Shown here in pieces: positions 34,469 to 46,300 of a stretch of 64,000 bases of DNA (the stretch's first letter is position 1; each line of letters opens with the position of its first letter). The stretch spans positions 124,001 through 188,000 of the forward strand of contig JAJTCM010000005.1 in the NCBI GenBank assembly GCA_021325675.1, written 5' to 3'. The position numbers were made by a program, and so were the translations under genes. This stretch comes from Crocinitomicaceae bacterium. GTDB taxonomy: Bacteria > Bacteroidota > Bacteroidia > Flavobacteriales_D > Crocinitomicaceae. The notes below the pieces were generated by a model. It saw only the letters and a list, made by a program, of their open reading frames with translations. It searched no databases and was not told the DNA's origin.

Positions 34469-35830
34469 ATGAACATACATTTCATTGCTATTGGGGGAAG
34501 CGCCATGCACAACCTCGCTATCGCACTGAGCCGCAAAGGCGAACAGGTAACAGGATCGGACGACGAAATTTTCGAGCCTTCCCGCACCCGCCTTGAAAAA
34601 CAGGGGATTCTCCCAACAACAATCGGCTGGAATGAAGCTAATATCCACACCGGACTGGACGCTGTAATTCTTGGAATGCACGCCCGTGAGGACAACCCGG
34701 AATTATTGAAAGCCAAAGAACTGGGACTGAAAATTTACTCTTACCCGGAATATTTATACGAACAAAGCAAAAATAAAACACGCATTGTGATCGGCGGAAG
34801 CCACGGGAAAACAACCATCACATCGATGATCCTTCACGCTGTCAATAAGCTTGGGGTAAATGTAGATTATATGGTTGGCGCCCAGCTCGAAGGCTACGAC
34901 TGCATGGTGAAGCTCACCCCGGAAGCAAAATTCATGATCCTCGAAGGGGACGAATACCTCAGCTCACCGATCGACCGCAGACCGAAATTTCATTTGTACC
35001 AGCCGGATATCGCCCTGTTGAGCGGGATCGCGTGGGACCACATCAATGTTTTTCCGACTTTTGAAAATTACGTGGAACAGTTTGATATTTTCTGTTCTAA
35101 AATTTCTGAAAAAGGCAGCCTGATTTACAACCGCGAAGACGGGGAAGTGAAAAAACTGGGAGAAAAATACGCTTCCAGGATTAATGCTATCCCCTACTCT
35201 ACACCGGATTATACGAGCCTGAAAACAGGAACGGAGCTTCATTTTGAAGGAAAAAATTATACGCTGAAGATTTTTGGCGGCCACAACCTCCAGAACATGA
35301 TGGGAGCGCTTGAAATTTGCCGCCACATGGGAATCACAGCCGACCGTTTTCTGGAAGCTATGGCTGATTTTACAGGAGCAGGAAAAAGGCTTCAGAAAGT
35401 TGCCGAAACCGACAGCTTCGTGATGTTCAAGGATTTTGCGCACTCGCCGTCCAAGCTGAAAGCAACGACCAAGGCCGTGAAAGAACAATTTCCGGACAAA
35501 ACGGTGATCGCCTGTATGGAGCTGCATACGTTTTCCTCTCTTAATAAAAACTTTTTACCGCTTTACGAAGGCGCGATGGACCAGGCCGACCGGGCTTTGG
35601 TTTATTTTAACCCGGAAGTGGTCAAACATAAAAAGCTCGAAGCCCTGAGCAGTGATTTTGTAAACGAATGCTTTGGACAAAAAGTAAACGTTTCCCAAAA
35701 AACCGAAGAAGTGTTGGAATACATAGACAACCATTTAACGGCAAACTGCGTTTTACTGATGATGAGCTCGGGCAACTTCGACGGGATTAATTACGAACAT
35801 TTGGGTGAAAATTTAGCCCGTAAATGCTGA
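34469..35830 (+). CDS. mpl: UDP-MurNAc:tripeptide ligase (Mpl), murein recycling
   Basis: 453 residues from ATG 34469, a normal Mpl length; an upstream extension in frame overlaps the preceding gene and is not needed. The N-terminal Rossmann motif HFIAIGGSAMHNLAIAL, the Mur ligase ATP loop GGSHGKTTITSMI and the central region LEGDEYLSSPIDRRPKF (Mpl-type EGDEY) are seen, plus KDFAHSPSKLKATTKAV in the C-terminal domain. Mpl rejoins recycled L-Ala-D-Glu-meso-DAP to UDP-MurNAc in the cytoplasm. MurC is the main alternative, but the EGDEY and DRRPKF phrases favour Mpl. Confidence 0.9.
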   Translation: MNIHFIAIGGSAMHNLAIALSRKGEQVTGSDDEIFEPSRTRLEKQGILPTTIGWNEANIHTGLDAVILGMHAREDNPELLKAKELGLKIYSYPEYLYEQSKNKTRIVIGGSHGKTTITSMILHAVNKLGVNVDYMVGAQLEGYDCMVKLTPEAKFMILEGDEYLSSPIDRRPKFHLYQPDIALLSGIAWDHINVFPTFENYVEQFDIFCSKISEKGSLIYNREDGEVKKLGEKYASRINAIPYSTPDYTSLKTGTELHFEGKNYTLKIFGGHNLQNMMGALEICRHMGITADRFLEAMADFTGAGKRLQKVAETDSFVMFKDFAHSPSKLKATTKAVKEQFPDKTVIACMELHTFSSLNKNFLPLYEGAMDQADRALVYFNPEVVKHKKLEALSSDFVNECFGQKVNVSQKTEEVLEYIDNHLTANCVLLMMSSGNFDGINYEHLGENLARKC

Positions 35831-35865
35831 CTATGAACTAATCAACACTACTCTATTTCATCGCT

Positions 35866-36891
35866 ATGCAACTCTTTTCGACATACTATCATAATGTACC
35901 AATTTGCTTTGTCTCAAACGTAAGCGAGCAGTTTTCCGTTAACAAGCTTTTGCAAAACCCCAAGCTGGAGCAGTTCTTCGCGGAAGATGATTCCCGCGTG
36001 TTTATTTCTCCGGGACGTGTAAACGACCTGCGCCATATCAACAGGCATTTTGACGAAGTCAACAAACAGCTCGAAACCGGCGATTATTACTTCGGGTATT
36101 TCGAGACCTTTACTGCCAAGCGCAACCGGATGCTGATCAACAAAGTGCCGGTGATCCGCACGGTTTACTTTTCTTTCGATTTCCTGATCCACCGCGTAAT
36201 GCCCAAGCTCAAGGTGTTCAGCGATATTTATTTCCTGTTCAGCAAGGGCCGCAACCGTCTTTTATCCAAGGCAGAAACTTTGGGCAGGCTCGTTGCCAAT
36301 GGTTTTGAGATCAGCCGCGTGGAAAGCATTGACGGCCTGTGCTATTTCAAAGTGCAGAAAGTCCGGGAAAATACCGTAAAACGTACCTCCAGCGACGGTT
36401 TGATCTTTAAAATGAAGCGCGTGGGCAAAAACGGTAAATTATTCAACGTTTACAAGCTCCGTACAATGCACCCGTATTCCGAATACATCCAGGATTACGT
36501 GATGCAACAGCAGGGTTTCGCCCCAAGCGGCAAGTTCGATGCTGATTTCCGGATCACGCCCTGGGGCCGCTGGATGCGCAAATACTGGATTGACGAAATC
36601 CCCCAGATCTTCAACGTCCTGAAAGGCGATATGCGCCTTGTCGGCGTGCGTCCCGTTTCGGAAAGCTATTTTAAAATCCTGCCGGAAGATATCCGGAAAA
36701 GCCGCATTAAATTTAAGCCCGGCTGCATCCCGCCATACGTTTCCCTGAATTATAAATCATCGGTAGAAGACGTGCTGAGCTCAGAGCGCAAATACCTCGA
36801 AGAGAAGGAAGCGAAGCCTTTTTTAACGGATTTCAAGTTCCTGTTTTATGCGCTCATCAATATTTTCCTTAAGGGAAAAAGAAGCTCCTGA
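35866..36891 (+). CDS. Initiating undecaprenyl-phosphate sugar-phosphate transferase
   Basis: 341 residues. The C-terminal half is a bacterial sugar transferase domain: LIFKMKRVGKNGKLFNVYKLRTM, then DFRITPWGRWMRKYWIDEIPQ with the catalytic Asp-Glu pair, then NVLKGDMRLVGVRPV. Such enzymes place the first sugar phosphate on the lipid carrier at the inner membrane. The N-terminal 170 residues lack the four helices of WcaJ/WbaP proteins and contain only a possible membrane-embedded stretch around VYFSFDFLIHRVM, a Bacteroidota-type architecture. It precedes the wza and wzc homologues by about 60 bases and likely starts the same glycan. Confidence 0.9.
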   Translation: MQLFSTYYHNVPICFVSNVSEQFSVNKLLQNPKLEQFFAEDDSRVFISPGRVNDLRHINRHFDEVNKQLETGDYYFGYFETFTAKRNRMLINKVPVIRTVYFSFDFLIHRVMPKLKVFSDIYFLFSKGRNRLLSKAETLGRLVANGFEISRVESIDGLCYFKVQKVRENTVKRTSSDGLIFKMKRVGKNGKLFNVYKLRTMHPYSEYIQDYVMQQQGFAPSGKFDADFRITPWGRWMRKYWIDEIPQIFNVLKGDMRLVGVRPVSESYFKILPEDIRKSRIKFKPGCIPPYVSLNYKSSVEDVLSSERKYLEEKEAKPFLTDFKFLFYALINIFLKGKRSS

Positions 36892-36916
36892 GACTTCGTT
36901 ATTCAGAATAATTGCG

Positions 36917-36924
36917 TACATTTG
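36917..36924 (+). promoter_or_regulatory. -7 promoter box for the Wza/Wzc-like genes
   Basis: TACATTTG matches TAnnTTTG and lies 25 bases before the ATG at 36950. It would give the export genes a promoter separate from the sugar transferase. Confidence 0.45.
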
Positions 36925-36949
36925 GATTTAGTTAGCAGATCAATCAAAC

Positions 36950-37735
36950 ATGCAAAAAAGGATAAACCGGTTATTTTTTATCATACTACTACTTAATTTT
37001 GTGCTCCTTTCCTGTGACACTTATAAAAAAGTGGTTTACTTCCGGGAAGATGATACTGCCAGCAGCACAGACACGCTGCAATCGGTAGTTTTCACAACGA
37101 CTTACCAGGCCAATGACCTGCTTTCGATCACGGTTTCAGCACCGGATCCCGAAACTGTCAAACCATTCAATCTTTCAACCAACGATTTCCTGACCAAAAA
37201 TGCCAAAGGCGAAACTTCCGGCAGCCAGATCGGTTACCTTGTCGATAACAGCGGAAACATTGATTTCCCGGTATTAGGCAGGATCAGAATTGCAGGTCTC
37301 AACCGCGAACAAGCTGTTTCCCTCATCAAAAATAAGCTTTCGGAATATGTAAGCCAGCCTACGGTCAACATCCAGATTTTGAATTTCAATGTCACTGTTT
37401 TAGGCGATGTGCAGCGGCCGGGAACTTTCCGCATTGACGACGAACGTGTTTCCCTGCTGGAAGCGCTGGGTTATGCCGAAGACCTCAATATTACCGGTGT
37501 GCGCAGGGATGTGCTGATTATCCGGGAAGAAAACGGCAAAAAGATTGAAATCCGAATCGACCTGACGAAAAAGAGCTTTTTAAACTCGCCTTATTATTAC
37601 CTAAAACAAAATGACATTGTTTACGTACAACCGAATAAGATGAAGGCCAACTCAGGAATTTACGGTACATCGGCGAGTACATGGATTTCGCTGGTTTCCC
37701 TTATCCTGACATCCCTGTTCTTTATTTCCAAGTAA
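36950..37735 (+). CDS. Wza-like polysaccharide export lipoprotein
   Basis: 261 residues. A lipoprotein signal ends at LLSC near residue 22. A polysaccharide export domain (YQANDLLSITVSAPDPETV; GYLVDNSGNIDFPVLGRI) is followed by an SLBB domain (VTVLGDVQRPGTFRIDDERVSLLEALGYAEDL). The protein ends with a hydrophobic helix (TWISLVSLILTSLFFIS), as in Wza, where it forms the outer-membrane pore. It pairs with the Wzc-like kinase 3 bases downstream and forms the envelope-spanning export channel. Confidence 0.93.
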   Translation: MQKRINRLFFIILLLNFVLLSCDTYKKVVYFREDDTASSTDTLQSVVFTTTYQANDLLSITVSAPDPETVKPFNLSTNDFLTKNAKGETSGSQIGYLVDNSGNIDFPVLGRIRIAGLNREQAVSLIKNKLSEYVSQPTVNIQILNFNVTVLGDVQRPGTFRIDDERVSLLEALGYAEDLNITGVRRDVLIIREENGKKIEIRIDLTKKSFLNSPYYYLKQNDIVYVQPNKMKANSGIYGTSASTWISLVSLILTSLFFISK

Positions 37736-37738
37736 ATT

Positions 37739-40099
37739 ATGGAGAACGAAAACCGACAAATCACCCTGGAAGAAGAGCTGGAAAACCAGACTTCCATCCG
37801 CGACCTGATTGACAAATACCGGGCGTATTGGCTGTGGTTTATCTTTTCCTTAATCTGTGCGCTGACAGTCGCTTATTTTTACACCAAATACACCGTTCCG
37901 CTTTACGAAGTACACGCTTCGATCCTTATCAAAGACAACGACGACGGAAATTCCATTACGGATCTTTCCGCTTTCGAGGACATGGGGATTTTCAAGGAGA
38001 AAAACAGTATCGATAACGAGATTGAAATCCTGAAATCGCGCCGCCTGCTCAAAAAAGTTGTGGAAGAGCTAAACCTGAGAGTGCAGTATTTCACCAAAGA
38101 AGGCCCGATTGCTGCCGAGCATTATAAATATCCGCCTTTAGTTATCCAGAAAGACAACATCGACAGCAACCTCAACGTCGAATTCAAGATTTTCATCAAA
38201 TCCGAATCGGAATACAATATCAAAAACGACAAAGATGAGGTTATCGGCACCTACGAATTCGGGAAAGAAGCCAGGACACCTTACGGCAATTTTACCATAA
38301 CTCCGGCACAGATCAACCGGAAATCCTGGCTCAAATCCAACATTAACATTGTTATCAGCCCTGTAAATGCTGTCGTGGACCGTTACAATTCCGCGATCCG
38401 TATTGAATCCGTCAATACCAATTCCGATGTGATCCAGCTTTCACTGAAAGACCCGATCATGGAGAAAGCGACGGACATCATCAACAACCTCATTAAGCAG
38501 CACAACCTGGACGCGATCGACGATAAGAACCAGATTGCCAAAAACACCCTTGAGTTCATCAACGAACGGATGACCTTGATCAACCAGGAGCTTTCGGAAG
38601 TGGAAATTGACGCAGAATCGTTCAAAACACAGAATAAGCTGCTCGATATGTCTTCCGAAGCGAACTTTTTCCTCGAATCGGAATCGCAGTACCAGAAAGA
38701 GATCCTCGATGTTTCCACGCAGCTAAAACTGGCGGAATATATGTACGATTATGTCGTTAACCTGAACAACGAGCCAAACCTCATCCCTTCCAACATCGGA
38801 ATCGACGACCCTTCGATCCAGAAAGTGACCGAACAATACAACGACCTGGTACTGGAGCGTTTTCGCCTTATTAAAACAGCCGGTGGCAAAAACCCGGTAA
38901 TCATCAACCTGGAAGAGCAAATCCTGAACCTTCAGAAAAGTCTCAAGGAAAGTCTCAACAACCTCATCACTCCCCTGCGGATCAAGCTGAAAGGCCTGAC
39001 GAAAAAAGAAACCGAAACCTCGAACCGGATTTCCTCCGTGCCTAAATTTGAGCGCGTTTACCGGGGTATTCAGCGCCAGCAGCAAATCAAAGAATCACTT
39101 TATCTCTACCTTCTGCAAAAACGAGAAGAAACAGCTATCGCGCTGGCAGTGACCGTTTCCAATGCCAAAGTAATTGACGACGCTTACGGAAGCGGGGTGA
39201 AAGTTTCCTCCCAGAAACGGACTATTTTCCTGATCGCCTTGTTTTTAGGGCTGATTATTCCGATTATCCTCATCCATTTGCGTGATATCCTGGATACCAA
39301 AGTGCATACGAAACGTGACCTGAATGTCATTCCCGTACCTTTCCTGGGAGATATCCCATACAACAGGTCCAGCAACCGGATCATCACGGGCTTAAAAGAG
39401 AACACGGGCATTTCCGAAGCTTTCCGTCTCCTGCGCACGCACATTAATTTTATCCTCAACAGGAAGCAGGAACTAGGTAAAACCATTTTTATCACTTCTA
39501 CGCTCAGCAAGGAAGGTAAATCTTTCATTGCGCTGAACCTGGCGGCCACTTATGCTATTTCGAACAAAAAGGTGCTCCTGATAGAGATGGACCTCCGTGC
39601 ACCAAAGATTCTGAAATACATGGACTTACCGGAGAAAAGCGGCATCACCAACTTTCTTATTGATGATACTGTAAAACTGCAGGATATTATTTTCACCAGC
39701 CCGCATTTCAACAACCTCGACCTGCTTCCGAGCGGTATTATCCCGCCGAACCCGGCCGAGCTGATTATGCATGAAAAAGTGAACGAAATTTTCCAGTATG
39801 CCCGCCAGAATTACGACTTCGTTATTGTAGACACTGCACCGGTTGGAATTGTGACCGACACCCTGCTCCTGACCCAGCATTCGGACATTTTCATTTATGT
39901 TGTGCGCGCCAATTACCTGGACAAACGCTATCTCCGTGTTCCTGAAACACTTGTGAAAGAAAAACGCATCTCAAACATGACCGTGATCCTGAATGGGTCC
40001 GACGAGCAAAAAAGCTATGGCTACGGATATGGTTACGGATACGGATACGGCAATATGACTGAGAAAAAAGGTTTCTTCTCCCGGATTTTCCGTCGTTAA
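37739..40099 (+). CDS. Wzc-like chain-length regulator and BY-type tyrosine kinase
   Basis: 786 residues. The N-terminal Wzz-type region has a first helix (about 35-55, WLWFIFSLICALTVAYFYT), a periplasmic coiled coil and a second helix near 492-510 (RTIFLIALFLGLIIPIILI). The cytoplasmic BY-kinase domain has Walker A STLSKEGKS (about 587-595), Walker A' LLIEMDLRAP with Glu where most BY-kinases have Asp, and Walker B FVIVDTAP. The tail is a strict Tyr-Gly alternation with six tyrosines (760-770), the place where Wzc proteins autophosphorylate. It controls polymer length and export together with the Wza-like lipoprotein. Confidence 0.93.
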   Translation: MENENRQITLEEELENQTSIRDLIDKYRAYWLWFIFSLICALTVAYFYTKYTVPLYEVHASILIKDNDDGNSITDLSAFEDMGIFKEKNSIDNEIEILKSRRLLKKVVEELNLRVQYFTKEGPIAAEHYKYPPLVIQKDNIDSNLNVEFKIFIKSESEYNIKNDKDEVIGTYEFGKEARTPYGNFTITPAQINRKSWLKSNINIVISPVNAVVDRYNSAIRIESVNTNSDVIQLSLKDPIMEKATDIINNLIKQHNLDAIDDKNQIAKNTLEFINERMTLINQELSEVEIDAESFKTQNKLLDMSSEANFFLESESQYQKEILDVSTQLKLAEYMYDYVVNLNNEPNLIPSNIGIDDPSIQKVTEQYNDLVLERFRLIKTAGGKNPVIINLEEQILNLQKSLKESLNNLITPLRIKLKGLTKKETETSNRISSVPKFERVYRGIQRQQQIKESLYLYLLQKREETAIALAVTVSNAKVIDDAYGSGVKVSSQKRTIFLIALFLGLIIPIILIHLRDILDTKVHTKRDLNVIPVPFLGDIPYNRSSNRIITGLKENTGISEAFRLLRTHINFILNRKQELGKTIFITSTLSKEGKSFIALNLAATYAISNKKVLLIEMDLRAPKILKYMDLPEKSGITNFLIDDTVKLQDIIFTSPHFNNLDLLPSGIIPPNPAELIMHEKVNEIFQYARQNYDFVIVDTAPVGIVTDTLLLTQHSDIFIYVVRANYLDKRYLRVPETLVKEKRISNMTVILNGSDEQKSYGYGYGYGYGYGNMTEKKGFFSRIFRR

Positions 40100-40312
40100 A
40101 AAATCCTCTTTAAAGGGTACTAAATATTCACTGGTACCATTCATATGGTAAATTGTAACAATTTTAAGAAAACTTATGATAATCTTTGAGGTAATTGTCA
40201 TAAATTTGCACGTATTTATACGTAAAAATCAGCGTATTAATACCTAAAAATCGCAAACACAAACAGCAATCAGCCATTCAACCGGCTTGTGCCTATTAAA
40301 ACTATAGAATAA
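40100..40312 (+). promoter_or_regulatory. Leader with -7 box and two 22-bp-spaced palindromes
   Basis: TAAATTTG (40201-40208) matches the -7 consensus. Just downstream are GTATTTATAC (40212-40221, with matching GTAT/ATAC arms) and GTATTAATAC (40234-40243, a perfect palindrome), each followed by TAAAAATC. Their centres are 22 bases apart, about two helical turns, a spacing typical of paired operator sites. They lie at or just after the predicted transcription start of the giant repeat protein gene. Confidence 0.5.
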
Positions 40313-43300
40313 ATGAATATACAATTCAATTTTTCACACTTCACGTCAAGAGCTCTTCTTTTCGTATTTGCTCTGTTTACATCTTTAACCAACCTTAACG
40401 CACAGGCTGTCGTAACAGATAACACACCCGGCGCGGGAACATGGCTTGCTCCGTGCGGCGTTACTTCAGTTACTATAGAATGCTGGGGAGCAGGTGGATC
40501 TGGCGCAGACGCAACAGGTAATACCTGTGCAGGCGGCGGCGGTTCCGGAGGAGGCTATGTTAAAACGACTTACACGGTTACACCGGGAACGACTTACAAT
40601 TATTTTGTTGGAACGGGCGGAAGCAATGGCGCAAACGGTACAGCAAGCTGGTTTGACAATGCCTCACTTGTAAATGCAGCCGGCGGAAGAGGCGCAACAA
40701 ACGTTACAACCGGAAGTACCTGGGGAGCAGGAGCTGCAGCCGTAGCTACAGGCAACGCAGGAGGAACAACATTCAGTACATATGGCGGTGCCGGTGGAAA
40801 TGCCGGTAATAATTTCAGCGGCGGAGGCGGCTCCAGCGGTGGATCAACTGCATCCAATCCTGGCAGCGGAATGAACGGCGGAGCAGCGCCAACAGATGGT
40901 TTTGACGGTGCAGACGGAAGAAACAGCAATGGCAACGGGGCAAACGGAGACATTGGTGCCGGGGGTGCCGGGGGACGTACAGGAAACGGTACCGATCGCT
41001 TTGGTGGTGACGGTGGTAACGGCCAGGTGAGGATTTCGTACACAGGAACAAGCTATTGTACTGTAAACTTTGCAACGGACACTGAACCGATCACTAATGT
41101 TACTTTCCTTGGAACAAATAATACAACTTCAGGAACAGTGAACGGAACACCTGACCACCAGGATTTTTCAGGAATCAACTGCGGCTCAAACACCGTTCAG
41201 CAAAACAGCTCATTTAACATCAGTGTTTCCGGGAATACTGCAGGAAACTACACGAACTACATCCGCGTATACGCCGACTGGAACCAGGACGGAGATTTCA
41301 ACGATACGGGAGAATCTTTTAATATCGGTACGATTGTCAATTGTACAAACTGTGCAGTTAGCGGAACAATCGACGTGCCGTGCAACGCCACCCTGGGGAA
41401 TACACGCCTGAGGGTTTTTAAAGATTACGGCGCTTACCCTACCAATTCCTGTACCCCATCCAGCAGCTGGGGCCAGGTGGAAGATTACACCATTACGGTG
41501 ACTGCTGCCCCGGGCGGCTATGTTTCCAGTACGGCAACACAAGCCAATACGTCAAACGTACTGAAAGGCACAACCAACCAGGAAGTGATCGGAATTGAAG
41601 TTGTCATGACTGCATGTAAGGATATGACTTCCATTGCCCTGAACACTTCGGGAACTACAAGCACTGCTGATATCACGAACGCCAGGCTTTGGTATACCGG
41701 TACTTCGTCTACTTTTGCTACAACAACACAATACGGTTCAACAGTTGCGTCACCGAACGGCGCTTTCAGCTTCACTGCCACACAAAACTTATCTGTTGGG
41801 ACACACTATTTCTGGCTGACATACGATGTGCCGGCCGCAGCAACTAGCGGTAACGTTATCGATGCTACCGTTTCTTCCATAACAGTAGATGGTTCAGCCC
41901 GTACACCAAGTGTTACCGCACCAACCGGGAACAGGGTTATTTATGTTCAGAAAAACTGGATTGGCGCAGGTGCAGGCGGTGCAGGCACGAATTTCAACAC
42001 AGGAACTAACTGGAGTCCTGCCGGTGTACCAACCGCAGTAGATGACGCCATCATGACGATTACCTCCGATGCAACGGTGAGCTTGTCCGGCGCAGCCTCT
42101 GTCGGAAACTTAACGGTAAGCGTAAGCGGAACGAATGATAATTTTGTATTAAACGTAGGCGCCAACACCCTGACAGTAAACGGGACAACCAATTTTGGTA
42201 TTTCTGTCGGAAACGGGGGAACAACCCTGCACTTAGGAGTAGGAAACGGCGGAACGATCAATTTTATGGGCAACGCCAACTTTACTGCAGTCAACGGAAG
42301 TGTCTACCCGATTTACGGAGCAGGCGGAACAACAGGTGTAATTAATGCTTATGGCAATGTGACTTTCGGGAATACCGGGGTTATTACCGATGCAGCCAAT
42401 TTACCGGCATTTTTCCGCATGGACGGTACAGGTGCGCAAACACTGACCTGCAATAGTACAACTACTATTTTGCCTCCAACATTAATTGGAAATGTCAATA
42501 CACCGGTGGTTACACTCGCCGGCACAGTGCCTACAGGTCTCAGACCGAATAGCCTGACGATCAACGGAACATTGGTATTGCCTACAGGCTTTACAATGAA
42601 CCGCAATGCAGGAGGTGGAAGTTTTACAATGAACTCCGGCTCTTTGCTGAGATTGCAGGGAACTACCGGCGGACAAACCGGAAGCAACTTCCCGCTGAAC
42701 TACAGCTCGATGTCATTGAACAGCAACAGCACCGTGGAATACTACAGCACTTCCGCGCAAACAATTTATGCAGGAACCAGCTACGGGCATTTAACCTTAA
42801 CAAATAACTCCCTCAAGTCAGCTACCGCTGCCCTGACAGTAAACGGTAACCTGACAATCAATACCGGGGCCACTTTTGCTGCAGGGACTTCCCTGACACA
42901 CAATGTCGGCGGAAACTGGGTGAACAACGGTACTTTCTCATATACAACCGCTAACACGATCAATTTTAACGGGAATAACGCATTGCAAACCATCAGCGGA
43001 AGCTCAACAACCGGGTTCTACAACGTTACGGTGAACAAAGGGACTGCCAATACCAATATCCTGGATGTAACTTCCCTGATTACTTTAAATAATGCTACCA
43101 ATCCATTGACACTTACTAACGGGTCATTCCGTTTATCAAGCGCATCAACGATCATACCATTCTCTAGTGCCCCAACTATCGGAGCAACGGCTGGTTTGAT
43201 CAACAATGGCGGTACAATCAATTCAGGGAACTTCTCCTGGATCAACAACGGTTTATTCAGCAATATTCTCGGTACAACGAACATAGGATCGGCTACAGGA

Positions 43301-46300
43301 AATGCTATTACCAACCAGGCTGGAAGTACTTTTGATATCCAGGGAGGAACAGTAACAATTACCGGAAGGCTGCAAAACACAGCCGGAACATATTCTCAAT
43401 CCGGAGGAACGCTGAACCTGTGTACCATTGGAAACACGAGCGCAACTATCGCGAACTTCGATATGAGCGCTACAACGAATGTTAACATTACCGGTGGAAC
43501 AATTGTAATGCGCAATCCAAACACTGCCGGAACACCTTTTAATTCCGTGAATATCGCTGCAGGAGGAACAAAAACAATTACCGGCGGAACTTTCCAATTC
43601 GGTGACGCTTCTACTCCTGCTTCCCGTATTTTCCTGGTAAACAGCGCTGTGAGCTTATACAATGTTACAGTTAACAATACCAATGCCCCAATCGTTCGCC
43701 CGGTAACGAACCACCTGACAATCGGTGGAACATTGACCATGAATGGCGGAAACATTGACGGTGCAACCAACTCCAGAGATGTAATCGTTACAAATAATGC
43801 TGCCGGCGCGATTGTACGTACGGCGGGTATGATCAACTACAACCTGAGACGCGCTATTGGCACTACAGGTGTGGCTTATTTATTCCCTGTAGGCCATGGT
43901 ACAAATTACAACCCCGCAAGTCTTACGTTTACAAACCTCACTGCGGGTGATTTGAATATGCGCTCAATCACCGGTGACGAACCAAATATTACAAACTCAG
44001 CAATCGACAATGCGGTCAGCGTAAATGCTTACTGGGCGCTGACAGCCAGCAACGGATTGGCTTCAACCAATTATGCAGGAGCAATGACATACCTGGCAGC
44101 ACAAAACGACGTAGCTGCACAAGCAGCAAATTATATCACGGGAATCTACAGCGGATCAGCCTGGTCTTATCCAACTGTTTCAGGAAGCCCTACTTCCACC
44201 TCCCTTTCGTTCACATCGGCAAGCGGCTTCGGAAACCTGGCCGTTGGTAAATGTAAAACCCCTCCGGCAGCCGTTGCAGGAAGCGCTCAATCTGTTTGTT
44301 CGCTTACAGCTACGCTGGGTGCAACAGCAGTAACTTTACCGGCACGCGGAACATGGACAGTTGTTAGCGGAACAGGCGGTTCATTTACAGATGCAAACAA
44401 TCCCACAACAACTTTCTCCGGTACGGCAGGAACAACTTATACTCTCCGCTGGACCGTTGGTTATCCCGGTTCTAACTGCAGCGTGAATACCGCAGATGTA
44501 AGCATCACTTTAAATGCACCTCCAACAGCTTCAGCGGGTGGTGTTATTTCAGCCTTCGCAGGCGAATACCTGACTGTTTCCGGGGCTTCGGCCACAAACG
44601 GATCAATTTTGTGGACACACAACGGAACCGGCTATTTTGACCAGACGTATTTCCCGGCGGGCAATGAAACAACTACAACGCCAACATATTATACAGAAGC
44701 TGACGATTTCGGACAAACGGTAACCCTCACGATGACCGTTACGGGATCCGGTGCATGTGCTGCAACAACGGCAACGGCTAATTATACGATCAACGTTGAC
44801 GGCCGCCCGGCCCTTTGGACTTACCAGTGTGGCTCGACCCTGGCTGACATAAACGATTATATTTATGCTTATGCCTACCCGGGCGCAACACAGTACCGTT
44901 TCAGGATCAATGACGGCGTAACGACGCAAACATTTGATACGCCGGCGTCTGTATTCTACTTCACACAGTTCCCAAGCTATGCCTACAACACGGCTTACAC
45001 AGTTGATGTATCGGTTTTTGCCGGCGGGGCATGGACAGCTTACGGACCAACGTGTACGATTAATACACCGACATTACCTGCAACCAAAGTGATGGCATCC
45101 CAATGCGGAAGTACACTGGCAGCAATGAACACACCGGTTTACGCCGATTTAGTGGAAGGAGCGACCCAATATCGTTTCCGGGTATCAGACGGCGGATCAA
45201 CACAAATTTTTGACAATCCGTCCCGCATGTTCAACATGACCCAGTTCAGCGGCTATGCTTACGGAACGGCTTATACAATTGACGTAGCAATCTATTACGG
45301 GTTCTGGCAACCTTACGGAGCCGCCTGCGTAGTGAATACACCAGCCCTCCCAACTACACAAATGATGGCTTCACATTGCGGCACGACCGTTGCCAGCCTG
45401 GATACGGATTTATATGCGAATGAAGTACCGGGAGCAACACAATACCGTTTCCGGGCAACTAACGGAAGCTCAATTACGGTAGACAAACCTTCGCGTACAT
45501 TCAAGTTCAGCCAGATGTCAGGCATTCTTGCCGGGACAGCCTACACAGTTGACGTAGCAGCTTATGTAAATGGCGCATGGGGGCCTTACGGATCAACCTG
45601 TACGATCAGTACGCCGGCAGCTGCAAGCCCGCAACTGATCGCTTCCCAGTGCGGAAGTGTGCTGACAGACATCTTTACGGACCTGTTCTGTAATGAAGTT
45701 GCTGGCGCCACTCAATACCGTTTCCGGGTAACCAATGGCAACGGGGCCCAGGTAATTGTAAAACCTTCACGCACATTCAAGCTGGCACAGCTCAGCAACG
45801 TGGAATACGGAACAGTGAACACGGTTGAATGCGATGCTTATGTTAGCGGTGCCTGGATTGGCTATGGCGTATCCTGTAACGTAACTACACCGGCTGTTGG
45901 TGCAACGAAAATTATGGCTTCACAATGCGGAATGACGCTAAGCTCCGGCAGTCAAGCCCTTTACGCAGATGAAGTACCGGGAGCAACACAATACCGTTTC
46001 CGGGTTGTAAATGGAACTGATACAAGTATCGTTACCAAACCGAGCCGTACATTTATGATCCTCGAAGTAGACAGCATGACTATTGCGATTAACACAACTT
46101 ATATCGTAGATGTAGCGGTTTATTACGATGGAAGCTGGCTGACTTACGGAGTGGATTGCAATATCACAACCCCTGGCACATTGATGGCGCTGACTATTTC
46201 TGAAGCAAACGAACAGGCACTCACAGGTGAAGACGAAGGCCAGGCAGCTCCTACAATTGCCGGGACCGAAGAGCAAACAGCTGAGAGCAGCAGTATCATC

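Noticed and set aside
40211..40254. Tandem repeat considered as a CRISPR fragment
   Set aside because: Only two short units with no spacers of uniform length and no cas genes.
40600..43836. Several minus-strand Pro/Val-rich frames
   Set aside because: They are reverse readings of Gly/Thr-rich coding sequence in the giant secreted protein.
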